From contig QKWP01000107.1 in the NCBI GenBank assembly GCA_003550325.1, positions 356,542 to 420,541 on the forward strand: a stretch of DNA of 64,000 nt. The letters run 5' to 3'. Both the position numbers and the translations under genes were made by a program. Below the pieces are notes generated by a model. That model was given only the letters and a program-made list of their open reading frames with translations. It did not search any database and was not told the DNA's origin. This stretch comes from Gigaspora rosea. Its lineage: Eukaryota > Glomeromycota > Glomeromycetes > Diversisporales > Gigasporaceae. Positions 1 to 11,778 of this stretch are shown here, in pieces (within the stretch, counting starts at the first letter, position 1; each line of letters begins with the position of its first letter).

Positions 1-479
1 GGTTTCTCGAATTACAAATTATTATACAAGAATTAAGACTCAGACTATAGATAAACTAATTCTATCTAAATTATCTGCAACCTAAACCTACTAGAGTGGT
101 TAAAACTCACCTAGATTTGGATGTGGAGAATAGAGTTAGTAGGACAGCTATATTTGATCCAATTATATAACCAAATGTCAATTTTTCTATGTGCTAGCCC
201 AAGAGGTGGGCAAGTATTTGTATTGTTTTCATGTAATTGGTCTGGTAGATCACATATACAATTATAGATATATAGAGCTTTGTTGTGTGAGAATGTGCGT
301 GTCGATTTAGTAGATGTAGAATAAGAAGGTTGTTGTAACAGATTTTGTGAAGATTTCCAGTTTGCAAGTTTTATACAGTATGGTTTCTATAACTGTTCAT
401 GAATTTTTTGTGAAATAAGCAAAAGGGGTTTAACAATAGTATTAGATGCATTTTTGTAGGAAGTATATTGAGATATATA
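1..479. other. AT-rich DNA, nothing recognised
   Basis: No convincing coding frame, terminal inverted repeat or RNA gene is visible. The stretch runs into the foldback arm that starts near 480. Confidence 0.5.
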
Positions 480-519
480 TACAGTATATCTTAAAGTTTT
501 ATTTTAAAATATATATAAA

Positions 520-1180
520 ATAATATAAAACCTTAGCAATCTTATGATCCTGTGATTGGATTTGATGATTTTGGGCTTGTTAGAATCATCTCATTGAGAT
601 GATCATTTTGGTAGTAAAATTGTTCAAAACTGGCCAGTAAATCAAAGGTTAATTAATATTAAATTAAATATATGGGCCACAGTTGATAAAATACTTTTTT
701 TCTGTTTTGAGAAAACCATGTTTTAAATTTAGTGTAACAACAGCAATGAAGATCTATTATTAGTAGAACCTTCATGAATTAGCCAATCATACAAGCTCTT
801 TTTTATAACTATGAAGCAAGGATCAACAAGCTAATTTCTAAAATCTATTTTTAGATTGCTTATAATTACATATGGCATTTAGAAAAATAGGCATCAACAA
901 AAATTTTATTATGCAAATCAATGCTTTAAATGCTAAATTATATAGTCAAATGCATGCTTTATTTGATAGTATTGTTAACTCATTTTTGCAACATGCCATA
1001 AGCCATGTTTTAATTGACCGCTTCCTATATATAATATGTTTAATATTTAATATTAAATAACCTTCGATTTACTGATCCATTTTGGATGATTTTACTACCA
1101 AAATGATTGTCTTGATGAGATGATTCCAACAAGCCCAAAATTATCGAAATCCAATCACAGGATCACAAAATCGCTAAGTT
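520..1180. repeat. Foldback element, GTCTCATTGAGAC-core family, copy 1
   Basis: A left arm at about 524-660 is the reverse complement of a right arm at about 1040-1178. The arms share TTAATATTAAAT, CCATTTTGGATGATTTTACT, an ATCTCATTGAGAT-like core and CCAATCACAGGATC. A loop of about 380 bp separates them; the 62-codon frame at 872-1060 lies in it and looks like chance. The same arm sequence recurs at 2434, 32050, 33790, 42506, 45389 and 45710. No target duplication was identified. Confidence 0.7.
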
Positions 1181-1199
1181 TTGTTTTATTTTATATATA

Positions 1200-1842
1200 T
1201 CCCTTAGATTGTAACACAGGCAAATTTGCCTGCGTATTTTAAAATTTTTAATAAAATTTTAAATATTGATTTTAGCCATATCTTTTTTAAGTAAAAAATA
1301 TTCTTTGAGTTTTGTTTTAGTAACTTTGTTATAAATTTTTTTTAAAATCATTAGAAAACTTTAATATAATAAATGTTTAAAGTTCTTGTATTGGCATTTT
1401 ACTATTAAAATTTTTCTTTAAATTTTTTCAAATTTTATATGTTCCCGTCTATAAAAAAAATCTTTACTTCTAATACAAGTCTTAATTTTTACAAGTAAAT
1501 CATTAAAGTTGCAATAATGAAAGTTGTCATCCTTTATATAAACTACAATATTGTCTTAAGAACTATAGTTCTAAAACTAAAACTAAATAAGATCGCAGAA
1601 AAATTGTAATAAAATTTTTTAAAAAAATTTTTTCTTAAAATTATCTATTTTCAGCTTATATGTAACTATAATTTATTTTCTTATAATATAAAAACTAATT
1701 TTGCAAAAAAGTAATCTTTATTTTCAAATATAATTGTACAAAGTTTTATTTAATTATTTTAGCATTTTAAAAAAGTAAATCAGAGCTAAAAAAGTGCAAA
1801 AACGCAGGCAAATTTGCCTGTGTTCTACTACAATCTAAGGGA
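1200..1842. mobile_element. TA-flanked TIR MITE, GGCAAATTTGCC family, copy 1
   Basis: The element begins TCCCTTAGATTGTA and ends TACAATCTAAGGGA, with TA on both sides (1198-1199 and 1843-1844). Just inside each end is the palindrome CAGGCAAATTTGCCTG. Length is about 643 bp and no coding frame is present. TA target duplications suggest mobilisation by a Tc1/mariner-type transposase (inference). Further copies lie at 5304-5957, 41213-41868 and 46978-47786. Confidence 0.75.
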
Positions 1843-1877
1843 TATCTTAAAATTTTTATTTTAAGATATATATAAAA

Positions 1878-2422
1878 TGTCGGGATGATGCTGAAATCAG
1901 ATGATACTGAAATCCATATGATCTTCATATGCAATAGATTTTCTAAAATTTCTTAAAGATGTGTAAACAATTGATCTACACTACGTAATCAAAACAATCA
2001 GATATAGCAGTTGGATTAATTCAATATATGCCAATATATTGCATAAATCACATTTTTGATATCTATATATAGAAGAACTTCTAACTGTATCAAAAAGGCA
2101 ACCCTAACCCAACTCTAACCCTAACCACAAACTATACTAGATTTAATAAATTTTTTTGTTGGTAGTTTTATAGACGCTTTTTGCTTCGTGGTTAGGGTTA
2201 GGGTTAGGATTAGATTAGGATCATCCTTTTAATACAGTTAGAAGTCTTCTTTATATAGGTATCAAGAATGCGATTTATGCGCATATAGGCATACTGACCG
2301 GTTATAGCATTCAGATTGTTTTGATTATGTAGGTAGATTGATTGTTTACACGATTTTTTTCAAAAATTGTAGGAAATCCAATAATATGTAGATCACGTAA
2401 ATTTCAGCATTATCCCTGACAT
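1878..2422. repeat. Foldback element with TTAGGG-type repeats near its centre
   Basis: The ends are ATGTCGGGATGATGCTGAAAT and its near reverse complement at 2401-2422. Homology between the arms continues inward (TAGAAGAACTTCTAACTGTAT against ATACAGTTAGAAGTCTTC). CCCTAA-type units at 2101-2126 face TTAGGG units at 2190-2215, so the telomere-like tracts are part of the hairpin. Length is 545 bp. Confidence 0.65.
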
Positions 2423-2433
2423 AAAATAATACA

Positions 2434-2568
2434 AAACCTTAATAATCTTGTGACTCTGTGAATGGATTTCGATAGTTTTGGACTAGTTAAAATCGTTTTA
2501 TTGAGACAATCATTTTGGTAGTAAAATCATTAAAACAGACTAGTAGACCAAAAGTTACTTAATATTAA
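2434..2568. repeat. Single arm of the GTCTCATTGAGAC-core family
   Basis: This arm matches 524-660 in the same orientation, including the TTTTGGTAGTAAAATCATT segment and a TTATTGAGACAATC core. With the opposite arm at 1040-1178 it flanks the two elements at 1200-2422. Confidence 0.6.
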
Positions 2569-2640
2569 ATAATATATATATTATATATATTATATACCAT
2601 ATATGTGATTTAATATATTATATATATATATTATATATAG
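2569..2640. repeat. TA-dinucleotide-rich tract
   Basis: Runs of TATATATA interrupted by short spacers; simple-sequence DNA. Confidence 0.7.
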
Positions 2641-2689
2641 ATGTGATCACCTCTGACTATGTATCCATAGTAAAAATCATATAATTTCT

Positions 2690-3375
2690 GGCACGGCCCT
2701 TAATAAAATCTATAATTCTCTAAATTTTATTAATTGTAACTTCTTGTACTAAATAATCTTGTTTAGTATCAAAAAAGACATCAAATTGCATATTTTATTT
2801 TTACTTTTCTTAAAATTTGAAGAAAATATGCTTAATTTTGGAAATTTTTATTAAAATTCAAATTAAGAATATTTGATATCAATTTTTAAAAAAATAAAAT
2901 AAATATATTGACATGATGTATTTTTTGGTGCTAACAAGTTTACTTAGAGCAAAAAGTTAGTTTCAATTAGTAAAATTTAGAGAATTATAAAAATTTGTAT
3001 AATTTTATTAAAAAAATATACAAATTACTATGATTCTCTAAATTTTACTAATTGATTTCCAAGTAAACTTGTTTAGCTTCAAAAAATATATATATTAGTA
3101 TATTTTATTTTAATTTCCTTAAATTTTATATCAAAGATGCTTAATTTTGTATTTTTGATAAAAATTTTCAAAATTAAGCATTCTTTCTTTAAATTTTAAA
3201 AAAAGTAAAATAAATTATGCCAATTTGATGTATTTTTTGGGGCTAACAAGTTTTTTAGTACAAGAAGTTATATTAATTAGTAAAATTTAGGAAATTATAG
3301 AATTTGTATAATTTTATTAATAAAATTATTCATATTTCTATAATTCTTTAAATTTTACTAATTGATTCTAACTTT
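2690..3375. repeat. Old array of alternating inverted monomers (related to 32498-33662)
   Basis: Palindrome centres are visible near 2703, 2850, 3005, 3165 and 3318, so a monomer of about 155 bp appears alternately in both orientations. Diagnostic pieces shared with the younger array are AACAAGTTTACTTAG, TTAGTAAAATTTA and TTAATAAAATT. The copies have diverged more from each other than those at 32.5 kb, suggesting greater age. Confidence 0.65.
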
Positions 3376-3394
3376 GTAATTAGACAAACTTGCA

Positions 3395-3560
3395 CATATA
3401 TTTGAACCTTGAACTGAACCTGAACTAAACTTATTTTAAGTTCAGGTTTAGTTTATATTCAATAATATTATTAGGTTCAGATTCAAAAATTTTTTCAAGC
3501 TCAGGTTCAGGTTCATTAAACCTGAACCTGAACTTTTATTGAACAAACTGAACTTTGGAA
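3395..3560. repeat. GGTTCAGGTT-type degenerate short repeats
   Basis: Many copies of GAACCTGAAC or its complement occur in both orientations. They make an imperfect hairpin next to the array, much as CAGACCAGAC motifs border the array at 32.5 kb. Confidence 0.6.
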
Positions 3561-3596
3561 CCCTAGTTTATATATTTTTATTATTTAATTAAAATT

Positions 3597-3665
3597 AGTG
3601 CAAGGTTTAGTTAGAGGTTAGAGTTAGGCTTACCTTATAAGTAAAATTGTTTTTCTAATATTTTT
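3597..3665 (+). repeat. TTAGAG/TTAGGC tract with shared cassette
   Basis: Degenerate TTAGAG-type units are followed by CTTACCTTATAAGTAAAATTG. The same succession of TTAGGG units, then TTATA and AAAATT(TTGC), is seen at 15450, 16240, 34050, 35850 and 36800. Flanking arms are not obvious here. Confidence 0.45.
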
Positions 3666-3669
3666 TATT

Positions 3670-4980
3670 AATACTTCTAAACAGATTTAAATACTCATTT
3701 TTTTTATCTTATTAGACTAATTTGTAGACATCAAATACTATGATTTGATTGGCTTTCTATCACATGAATGCACCTGTTCTTAGACAACCCTATTATAGTA
3801 TAACAAGTATGATCACAGGACCCCAGATATATAGTACAGAGATGCAATTTTTAAGAAGCAAAAAATGGTTTTTGGCGATTATCTTTTGAAATAATCTATA
3901 TCAGTTTATTAATATTTAATTGTTGTAATTTAAATATTCTATAATTAAATTTATCAAAATAATTTGTAAATTATTATTACATTTTGGTTAATAATATATT
4001 GCTTCTAAATTGAATATAAAGTGAAAATGTTGTTGTAAATGTATAAATGTAATTCATTATTAATAAATAGAGAATAGGGAGTTAAGATAGTTAATATTGA
4101 TTATAAGTAATCTTTGAATTAACGATCAATATATGAAAAATTAAGTCATTATACCAGTATGACTGGCATCTTAACTATGATATATACAATCTCCATTTGC
4201 GATTTTTGAGTGCTACAAAAGTAAAATTTTATTTTTAGAAGAAGAATTATAGCTATTCACTCATTTTTTAAAAAATCAACATTCAATAATAAATCAACTC
4301 TAACTAAATACTATGTTATTAAATAATGAGTAAGACTATAATAAGCTTTTTTGCAGTAATTTATTAAATCTAATGCAACTAATTTAAATAATTCTATAAC
4401 AATAATTTGATATAAATTGACAATGTCAAATATATACTTTGATTACCAGAATAGAAAGAAAGTTCTGCAACAAAATTTTTTATAATATTATTCTATATTT
4501 ACTTCTTTAGAGATAGTAGGTAACTAGAGTGACTTTAGACATTCAATACTTTGTGTAATCTTACTTGTTATTGTAATCTATTTAAGTCAAAAGGGCATTT
4601 TTACAAAACTTAAAGACCATGTCATTAATTGTCTGATTATTTTTTATTAAAGGCCTACTCCTTTCTTAATATATATATAGTCAGGTTCCTTAAATAATTT
4701 CACCTTTTTTTACCTTCTCATCTAAAAAATTATCTAATTTTTGTTACTATTCTAACGAAAAAGATTTCAGGCAATTTGCAATTATGAAAGAAACTACAAT
4801 TAAAAGTATATGAAAATACTAATAATATTTAATTTAGGTCACAAATAATTGTATTTATTAGTAAAAGGGTATAAAAACTTAATGTTGAGCTTGGGGTCCA
4901 CATTAGCTGCTTTTATACATTTTGTTTTTTCACAAATATAATTGCCTATATCTATTATATGTGCTAGATTTTACAACTAC
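3670..4980. other. AT-rich DNA, nothing recognised
   Basis: No gene or clear element is seen. A segment resembling CAGGACCCC followed by ATATATAG near 3817 weakly recalls the hAT-type MITE end at 40938, but no partner end was confirmed. Confidence 0.4.
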
Positions 4981-4982
4981 TA

Positions 4983-6085
4983 TAGTGCAGGAACCCTTAA
5001 ATCAACTAGTCCTATATATGCGGCCAAATTTTGGGTTGGGTCGGAAGTTGGGTCCGATTGGGTCGGAGCCAATAAAATTGCAGAAATTACGAATAAAAAA
5101 AAACAAAAATATAGTATAAAAAAAAATTTAACTTTTTTAAAAATTTTTTGAAAATTTTTTTTATAATTCTGCTAATTCTGGCCGGAATTATGGTAATTCT
5201 GGCCAAAATTATAGCGGCCAAATTTTACGTTTATTAATAAAAATAGGTAACTTTAAACCTTTTCAGAAGTAGTTAAACTTAATAAATTAAAAAACTAATT
5301 CTATCCCTTAAACTGTAATCAAATCCAGGCAAATTTGGCTGGAAAATTGCTATAAATATGCTTATGATCTATATTTTTTAAAACTTAAGATATTTAATTA
5401 ATTTTTTTTTGATAATATTTGAAAATAAAGATTATATTATAGTAGTATTTAATTTTATATTATAAGAAAAAAGTTTAAGTTGCTAATAAGCTAAAAATAA
5501 ACAAATTTTAAAAAATTTTTTATCCAAAAAAATTATCTACTTTTTCTTGGTGAACTCTATAAATATTAGCTCTAGCTTCCTGATTTAATAGAATGGTATA
5601 GTTTATAAAAAGAATTACAACTTTTATTATTGCAACTTTTGTAATTTACTTGTAAAAATTAGGACTTGTATTAGAAGTGAAAATTTTTTTTATAGACGGG
5701 AACATATAAAATTTAAGAAAACCTAAAGAAAAATTTTATAGTAAAAATTTTAAAATAAAAACTTTAAACTTTTATTGCTTTAAAGTTTATTAATAATTTT
5801 AAAAAATTTTCATAATAAAGTTTATAAAATATATTTTAAAGAAAAGATTCTATAAATAAAGTATACCCCATATGCTTAATAAATTTTTATTTTATTTAAA
5901 AAAAATAATATTTCTAAAAAAGTCCAGGCAAATTTGCCTGGATTACAGTTTAAGGGATAGCTTTATTCTTAAAGTCTTTCTCTACATTTTTATAGAAAGA
6001 AAAATTGTCCTAGCTATACTAGTTATTTTTTTATAACAGTTTAAAAATTATCAATTTCGCTTGTTGATTTAAGGGTCCCGCACCG
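4983..6085. mobile_element. TIR element with a nested MITE
   Basis: The left end reads GTGCAGGAACCCTTAAATCAAC and the right end is the complement of GTGCGGGACCCTTAAATCAAC. Both are bordered by TA. About 650 of its 1.1 kb is a later insertion (5304-5957), so the element itself is about 450 bp and non-coding. The small frames at 4922-5151 overlap its left end and are not supported as genes. Confidence 0.65.
5304..5957. mobile_element. TA-flanked TIR MITE, GGCAAATTTGCC family, copy 2
   Basis: It begins TCCCTTAAACTGTAATC and ends GATTACAGTTTAAGGGA, with TA at 5302-5303 and 5958-5959. The inner motif CCAGGCAAATTTGCCTGG is intact at the right end and has one change (TTTGGCTG) at the left. Length 654 bp. 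It sits inside the older element 4983-6085. Confidence 0.8.
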
Positions 6086-6184
6086 TATTAATAAAATATA
6101 ATAGAGAAAAATTAAATACATACTAACTCAATCTTGAATATACAAAAATTATAGTAATTTTAGTGCTCAACCAGTATACTGTGA

Positions 6185-6470
6185 TTATCATAATAGAAAG
6201 TTCTATAGCAAAATTATGGTTATTAGAATAGTAAGTTCTGTAACAGAATTTTTATATTATTTCATTATTGAAATTACAGTAATTTCAATAAAACAAACAC
6301 AACCTTAATTGCAAAAGATTGGCTTATTAGAATAGCAAGTAAGTTCTGTAATTGAATTTTTTACAATAGAAATTATAATATATAATCTAATTTAAACTAA
6401 CTAGACCTTAATCATATATGGTATTGCAATTACCAGATTAGCAAGTAACAGAATTTTTACAATGCAGGTA
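6185..6470. repeat. Dispersed short repeat around AGTAAGTTCTGTAACAGAATTTTT
   Basis: Three to four degenerate copies of a segment reading roughly AGAATAGCAAGTAAGTTCTG followed by A-rich GAATTTTTAC occur near 6192, 6220, 6330 and 6435. A related piece lies at 4449. They are spaced unevenly, so this is not a clean tandem array. Confidence 0.5.
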
Positions 6471-6734
6471 TAAAACTCCATTAATTATATAGATGTTTTA
6501 TTGGCTAGTGAGTAAGTTTTAATGCTACTAAAAATAAAAAAAAATATACACCAAAATGATAGTGATTTCAAAAGAGCAACTTCCAAGGCAATAACTCTAA
6601 AAGATAGTTTAAAAACAATAACAATAACTAAAAAAATTATATAAAAATTAATGAGGTGTAAAAAAAATTATAAAAAAATAAAGAAAATATAAGAGTAAAC
6701 AAAAAAAAAGCAAATATTTATTTGTTTATAAATC

Positions 6735-7430
6735 AAATGTAATTTGTGCATGTCAATGCATAGAAATTATTATTGTTAAATACAAAAAAAAACAAAAAAT
6801 TAACATAATAATGCATGTCAATGCACAGAATTTATAATCATTAAGGATCTTAACAATTATCATGTTAATGCACAGAATTATGATCGCTAAGGATCTTAAT
6901 GATCATATATTAGACATAAAATTATAATAATTAAGGATCTTACAATTGTGATAATTATAATATTATGCACCAAAATTATGATTATTAAGAATCTTAACAA
7001 TTGTGACAATCATGTTATGATATTAATGCACTGAAATTATTATCATTAAGAAGTCTTAACAATTGTGATAATCATGATATCATGTATGGAAATGATCATT
7101 AAAATTGATTATAAGAAATCTTAATGATTGTGATGATTGTAATATTAGTGTACTGAAATTTTGATCATTAAAAATCTTAATGATTGTGCACATTAGAGCA
7201 CCAAAATTATGATTATGATCATTAAGAATCTTAATAATTGTGCATATCAGTGCATGAAAATAAATTATGATTGTTAAGAATCTTAAGAATTATGCACATT
7301 AGTGCATAAAAATTATGATTATTAAGAATGTTAATGATTGTGCACATTATGCATAGAAATTATGTGATCATTAAGATTAATATACATCAGTATATAAATA
7401 TAATACTATGTGCTATAGTGCACAGATTTC
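6735..7430. repeat. Diverged satellite-like tandem repeat, unit about 50-65 bp
   Basis: About eleven units share TTAGTGCAC, AAATTATGATCATTAAG, AATCTTAATGATTGTGCACA and variants. Each unit contains a partly palindromic ATCATTAAGAATCTTAATGAT. Units differ in length and carry small indels, so the array appears old. No coding frame crosses it. Confidence 0.65.
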
Positions 7431-9101
7431 AATTTTTTATGTAATAACATGTATTAAATTTTTTGAATGATCAGTTTCCATGCAGTTTCTATATAGTGAT
7501 TATAAAAACCATGCTTATCTGCAAACAATTTTGTATTTTATATGCATTTCTATATATTGAGTTTTCATAGGATATATATATAAAAAGTTTCAGAAAACTT
7601 TTATAATATCATGGATCATTTTAGAAAAGTTTTAATGATAAAATTTCTCTTATACCCCTCCCTTCTCCTCTTCTCTTTTGTGAAAAGAATATAATATAAA
7701 CTACCAAATTAAATTGGTCTGGCCTAAGTATTACCAAAAGAAATATGCAATATGATACCTATTATCCTAAGTAACATCACAGGCTTAGTTATATATCTGC
7801 AAAGCCTTTGTGCAAATAATAGATTCTCAAGTTTTTTTAAATAATACTTAATACTTTACAAAAATTTGACAATTTCGAGATATGCAATTATTTGCCAACA
7901 ATAAGCAATATATAGGACATTATTAGTATTATGTTAGAAAATTTAATAATTTATTACAAGATTATTTTACTATCAGCGCTTTTAAATACTATTAACCTTA
8001 GAATTTGGCATAAAATATTATTGAACAGGTATGTCACAGGACATCAAACATGTGAACACAAATGTCAAGAAATCACATTGATCATATTGATTACAAAGAT
8101 CCTTTTGATCACATGGATCACACAAATATTAGTGATTTTATATATCATATAGATCTAGTAAATTATCAATATATAGCAAATATTATAGATATGTTTGATT
8201 ACAAACTATGTAATAAAAATGTATAAATATATTAAGTCTTGCACTGAGACAAAATAGTTGTCTACTAGACTAGTTGTTAGTTATCTACTAAAATAGTTGT
8301 CTAATAAATAACTCATTTATTCTAATAAAGATTCATGTTTTCATACACTGATTTACTAAATAAACTGATACCTGTCTATACACTTGTATAACACATTTTT
8401 GATTGATTGTAATCACTATCAATTTACTGATATTTGATCATATGATTACTACGATAGTCTTCACGTTTTCCAAAGTTATTTATAGGTTATTATAGACTGT
8501 TTACGACTATTTGTATTTTTATATACATTTAGCTATTTGCCTCTTTTATAAAAGCAAATCACATAAAAACCTCTATATGCACTCACGTTCAATTTATTAA
8601 ACATATAAGACTTTCAATTATTTTAAACACCAGTTTCACTAAACCAATTTAGTGATGGTTTGAGTGTAACAATATCTAATAAATTGGCTAAATAATAGTA
8701 ATTTTAGGCTTTTATTATTACTAAAATATTGATAATATATTGCTAATATTAGTATTTTATTAGTATAATAATTTACAAATATATTTATAAGATTAAATTA
8801 TAGAAATAAAATGCTAATAAATTACTTATATTTGCAAAAGTTTGTATTTAAATAGTATATTAGCATCACTGTTAAATTGTTTATTTTTAGCAAGTTTAAT
8901 TTTGACAGATTTTTGTAAAGTATATTCTAAGAATAAAATCATAATTTGCTTCTAAATTGATATTATTGTATTAATACAAATGTCGATCATTTTTAATAAT
9001 AGTAAAATTGCTGTATTATGTATCACAGCATACAAAAACTTACTACTATAGCTAAATAAAATGTATTTTGTTTATATCAAAAAAAATATATTTATGATAT
9101 T
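7431..9101. other. AT-rich DNA, nothing recognised
   Basis: Contains GATCACATGGATCAC-like low-complexity sequence near 8030-8160 and short CTACTA/TAGTTGTCTA repeats near 8250-8310. No gene or paired terminal repeat is seen. Confidence 0.4.
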
Positions 9102-9600
9102 CATATTAGCGGATCGGCATAATTGGGCCTTTTTTCAATAAACTGTTATATGAAAATTTGTTCCTAAGTGACATTGAAAAACCAACAAATGAAGCACTTG
9201 TTACAACTAACAAAAGGGCTTCTTTGACGTCTAGACAAGTTAAAAATCAAAAAAAAATCAATAAAAGAGCTATGCTGAGCTGTAGAAAGAAGTACTTTTA
9301 CCGTTTGTTGAAATACTCAGGTGTTTTAGGATGGGTTGGGCATTGTAAGATGGGTTGGTAACTATCAAGGGTAAATTCGGATGCTAATTTTTAAAAAAAT
9401 GGCCTTTTTAATCTACTTTTGGCTTATAATTAAATACATGAATTTCATAATGTTCTACGTACTTAATTATAAATGCAAAGCTGGTTAAAAAGGCCGTTTT
9501 TGTGAAAATTCGCTCTATAATAAATTTTCGTGCAAAATTTTTTTGATAATCCTCGATCATGATTGGTCGATTTACCCAATTATGCTGATCTGCTAATATG
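9102..9600. mobile_element. TIR element, about 0.5 kb, non-coding
   Basis: The ends CATATTAGCGGATCGGCATA and TATGCTGATCTGCTAATATG are near-perfect inverted repeats (about 27 bp with AATTGGG inside). A second inverted pair around AAAAAGGCC (near 9400 and 9490) and AATTAAATAC/TACTTAATTA forms an inner hairpin. The 67-codon frame at 9158-9361 lacks any recognisable domain. Confidence 0.65.
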
Positions 9601-9954
9601 TTACAATATCTGAATTTTTATTTCGATACAAAAAATTTAATAGTTTATATTTAATTTTTTAACAAAAATTTTTTTTTGCAACAGGACAAAACAAGTTAAA
9701 ACTGGTTTTTGATAGTAAAAAAATATTTAGAATATTTGATCTTATATTAGTATTAGTAATTTTGTGTTACTGATGATCATAACAATAAGTTTCATAATAG
9801 AAATGATGTCATTACACTCTACCCTTAAAATAATGGGAAAGCTATTTATTAAAAGAGTGTGTGAGTTTTTAAGCTCGATTTCAATTGTCCTAGCTAACTT
9901 TATTAATATTCAATATTGCTTAATAGAGAATTATACAGGAACAATATTTATTTA

Positions 9955-10128
9955 CAGAGAACCCTCCCTAAATGCACGCTCTTGGGACTAAACTTTAATG
10001 ACGTGCATTTAGAGAACAATAAGAAAAAGTGCATTTATAGAGGTTATCTATATATTTGGGCCCAAATTTAAGCGTGCATTTAGAGAGGGTGTGCACTTAG
10101 GGAGGGTGCACTTAGGGAGGGTTCTCTG
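9955..10128. mobile_element. TA-flanked MITE with CAGAGAACCCTCCCTAA ends
   Basis: The ends CAGAGAACCCTCCCTAAATG and CACTTAGGGAGGGTTCTCTG are inverted, flanked by TA at 9953-9954 and 10129-10130. Length is 174 bp. The inner half repeats the TGCATTTAGAGAGGG motif several times. TA duplication and a CAG start fit a Tc1/mariner/pogo-type non-autonomous element. Confidence 0.8.
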
Positions 10129-10130
10129 TA

Positions 10131-11059
10131 CTCAAATTTTTATGTTTAATGATCAAAGGGGATAAAATAAACACAATTTTATTTAAGAATTATTTACAAA
10201 ATAATTATGTACAGAGTAATAATTCTTAATAATAAAGTCTGCTTATTCCTCTGGCGAAAGCTAGCTCCTTATATACATTCTTTACCTTGTGCTTTTCCAC
10301 GATTTATTGCAATATCATGATAGAGTACTTGCAAAACTATGAAGTAATAGTTTTAAGGGTAGAGTTAACGTGATAGGGCAAATTAAAGTAGATCATTGCT
10401 AAATTTATTATATAAGATAAAATATAATAAGACATCATTTTGCTTATAATGTTTATATATATATTAAAAAAAATAAGCCACAATATATAAATATTGGATA
10501 ACGTGAATATAAAAATTACATAAAAAGTTATAAATAGCTAGTAAGAAAATCATTAAAAGTCGATTTCAAAATTTCGGGTGCCACACAAAATTTCGGGTGA
10601 AATATTATGTAGTATGCTGATCATTTCATAATCTTATTCGTATTCTAGAACATATTTGATATATATATTGCTATAGTTCATTCTAGATAAAAATATTTTT
10701 TTGTAAAATTGTTATAATTTATATGTATCGTCATAAAAAAATATATATGTGTGTTTAACAAAGATACTTGTGTGTACAGGTGTACTACTAGTGTAACTTC
10801 ACATAATACTGTAATATATATTATCAAAAATTTTATGCAAAAATGTTCTAGAATATTCCAAGAACACAACAATAATGATTATGTGGTACCAAAAATTTAG
10901 CCACATTTTGCATATAATCAACAATACAATTTAACTTTACTCTTAAAAGATTCAACATATAAAGTAATAATGATTTAATATATATAAAATGTAGTAATGG
11001 AAAAAAATGATGATTTTATAGCTGATTTCAAATAAATGGAACACATGGTAAAATTTTTG
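10131..11059. other. AT-rich DNA, little recognised
   Basis: Two AAAATTTCGGGTG motifs lie at 10568-10600; similar TTTCGGGTTAACCC motifs lie near 14400. Sequence at 10965-11059 belongs to the repeat also seen inverted at 15715-15850. No gene is supported. Confidence 0.4.
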
Positions 11060-11300
11060 TTGATCCACAGTAAATTTTCAGTAATTACATTTACCGAAAT
11101 TTTAAAGTTTTTTAATAATAATAATTTTCAGCTTGTATATTATCACAGTATCATTTGTTTTGATTTTTGAACTGATCTGGAATGGTTTATTGCAAAACAT
11201 CCCAGATCAGTCTGAAAATTAAAACAAACGAATACCACAATAATTTATCAGCTAAAATTATATTATCGAAAACTGCAAAATTTTTGGTAAATGGGAGAGG
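11060..11300. repeat. Foldback MITE centred near 11192
   Basis: GAACTGATCTGG and CCAGATCAGTCTG form the centre. Inverted homology continues outward through TTTTGATTTTTGAA/AAAATTAAAAC, ATTATCACAGTATC/GAATACCACAATAAT and AATTTTCAGC/GCTAAAATT. The outer part (CAGTAAATTTTCAGTAAT) is shared with 15720 and 59405. Confidence 0.6.
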
Positions 11301-11766
11301 CCACAGCAAAAAGTGGCCTTGGGCCAACCAATCAGATTTTAAGATATTATATTATAACTATTTAACTAATTATTATCTTTGTAAAATCAGTTTTTAATTA
11401 TCAATAATATTTATAAAAAATATATAAATTTAGTTTAATCATTTTAATAATACTATATAATTGATAATCACATACTAAGTTTAGAGGACATTGTGAACAT
11501 GTAAATCGGGGTCGTATACTAAAACTCCCTAATAACAACTATAACTAATCTAAACTCTACACAACTTTCAGGCAAAACTCCTAGTTCCTTGATTTGGTAG
11601 GCAGAAAGAGGCATGGAAGATTTGGTCCAGATCTCAAGGTTTGTAGAGTCTTGCTAATATCCTCTGTAGAATGATAGAAGTATAGTAAGGTCACAGAATA
11701 AGGACTATCAGGTTGCCGATTGGGCTTCTACGTTTTCATGGGTAATTCTATTATTACATTGATTGT
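11301..11766. other. Intergenic DNA, nothing recognised
   Basis: No coding frame with a recognisable domain and no paired terminal repeat. It ends at the target duplication of the SINE. Confidence 0.4.
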
Positions 11767-11778
11767 AAGTCTGATTAA

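Noticed and set aside
2101..2215. Chromosome end (telomere)
   Set aside because: TTAGGG-like units are few, degenerate, in both orientations and inside a foldback, with ordinary sequence on both sides.
6735..7430. CRISPR-like or regulatory array
   Set aside because: Units are contiguous, diverged and irregular, with no unique spacers; a decayed satellite fits better.
7931..8152. 73-codon plus-strand frame
   Set aside because: Isoleucine/leucine-rich translation of GATCACAT-like low-complexity DNA; no domain or neighbours.
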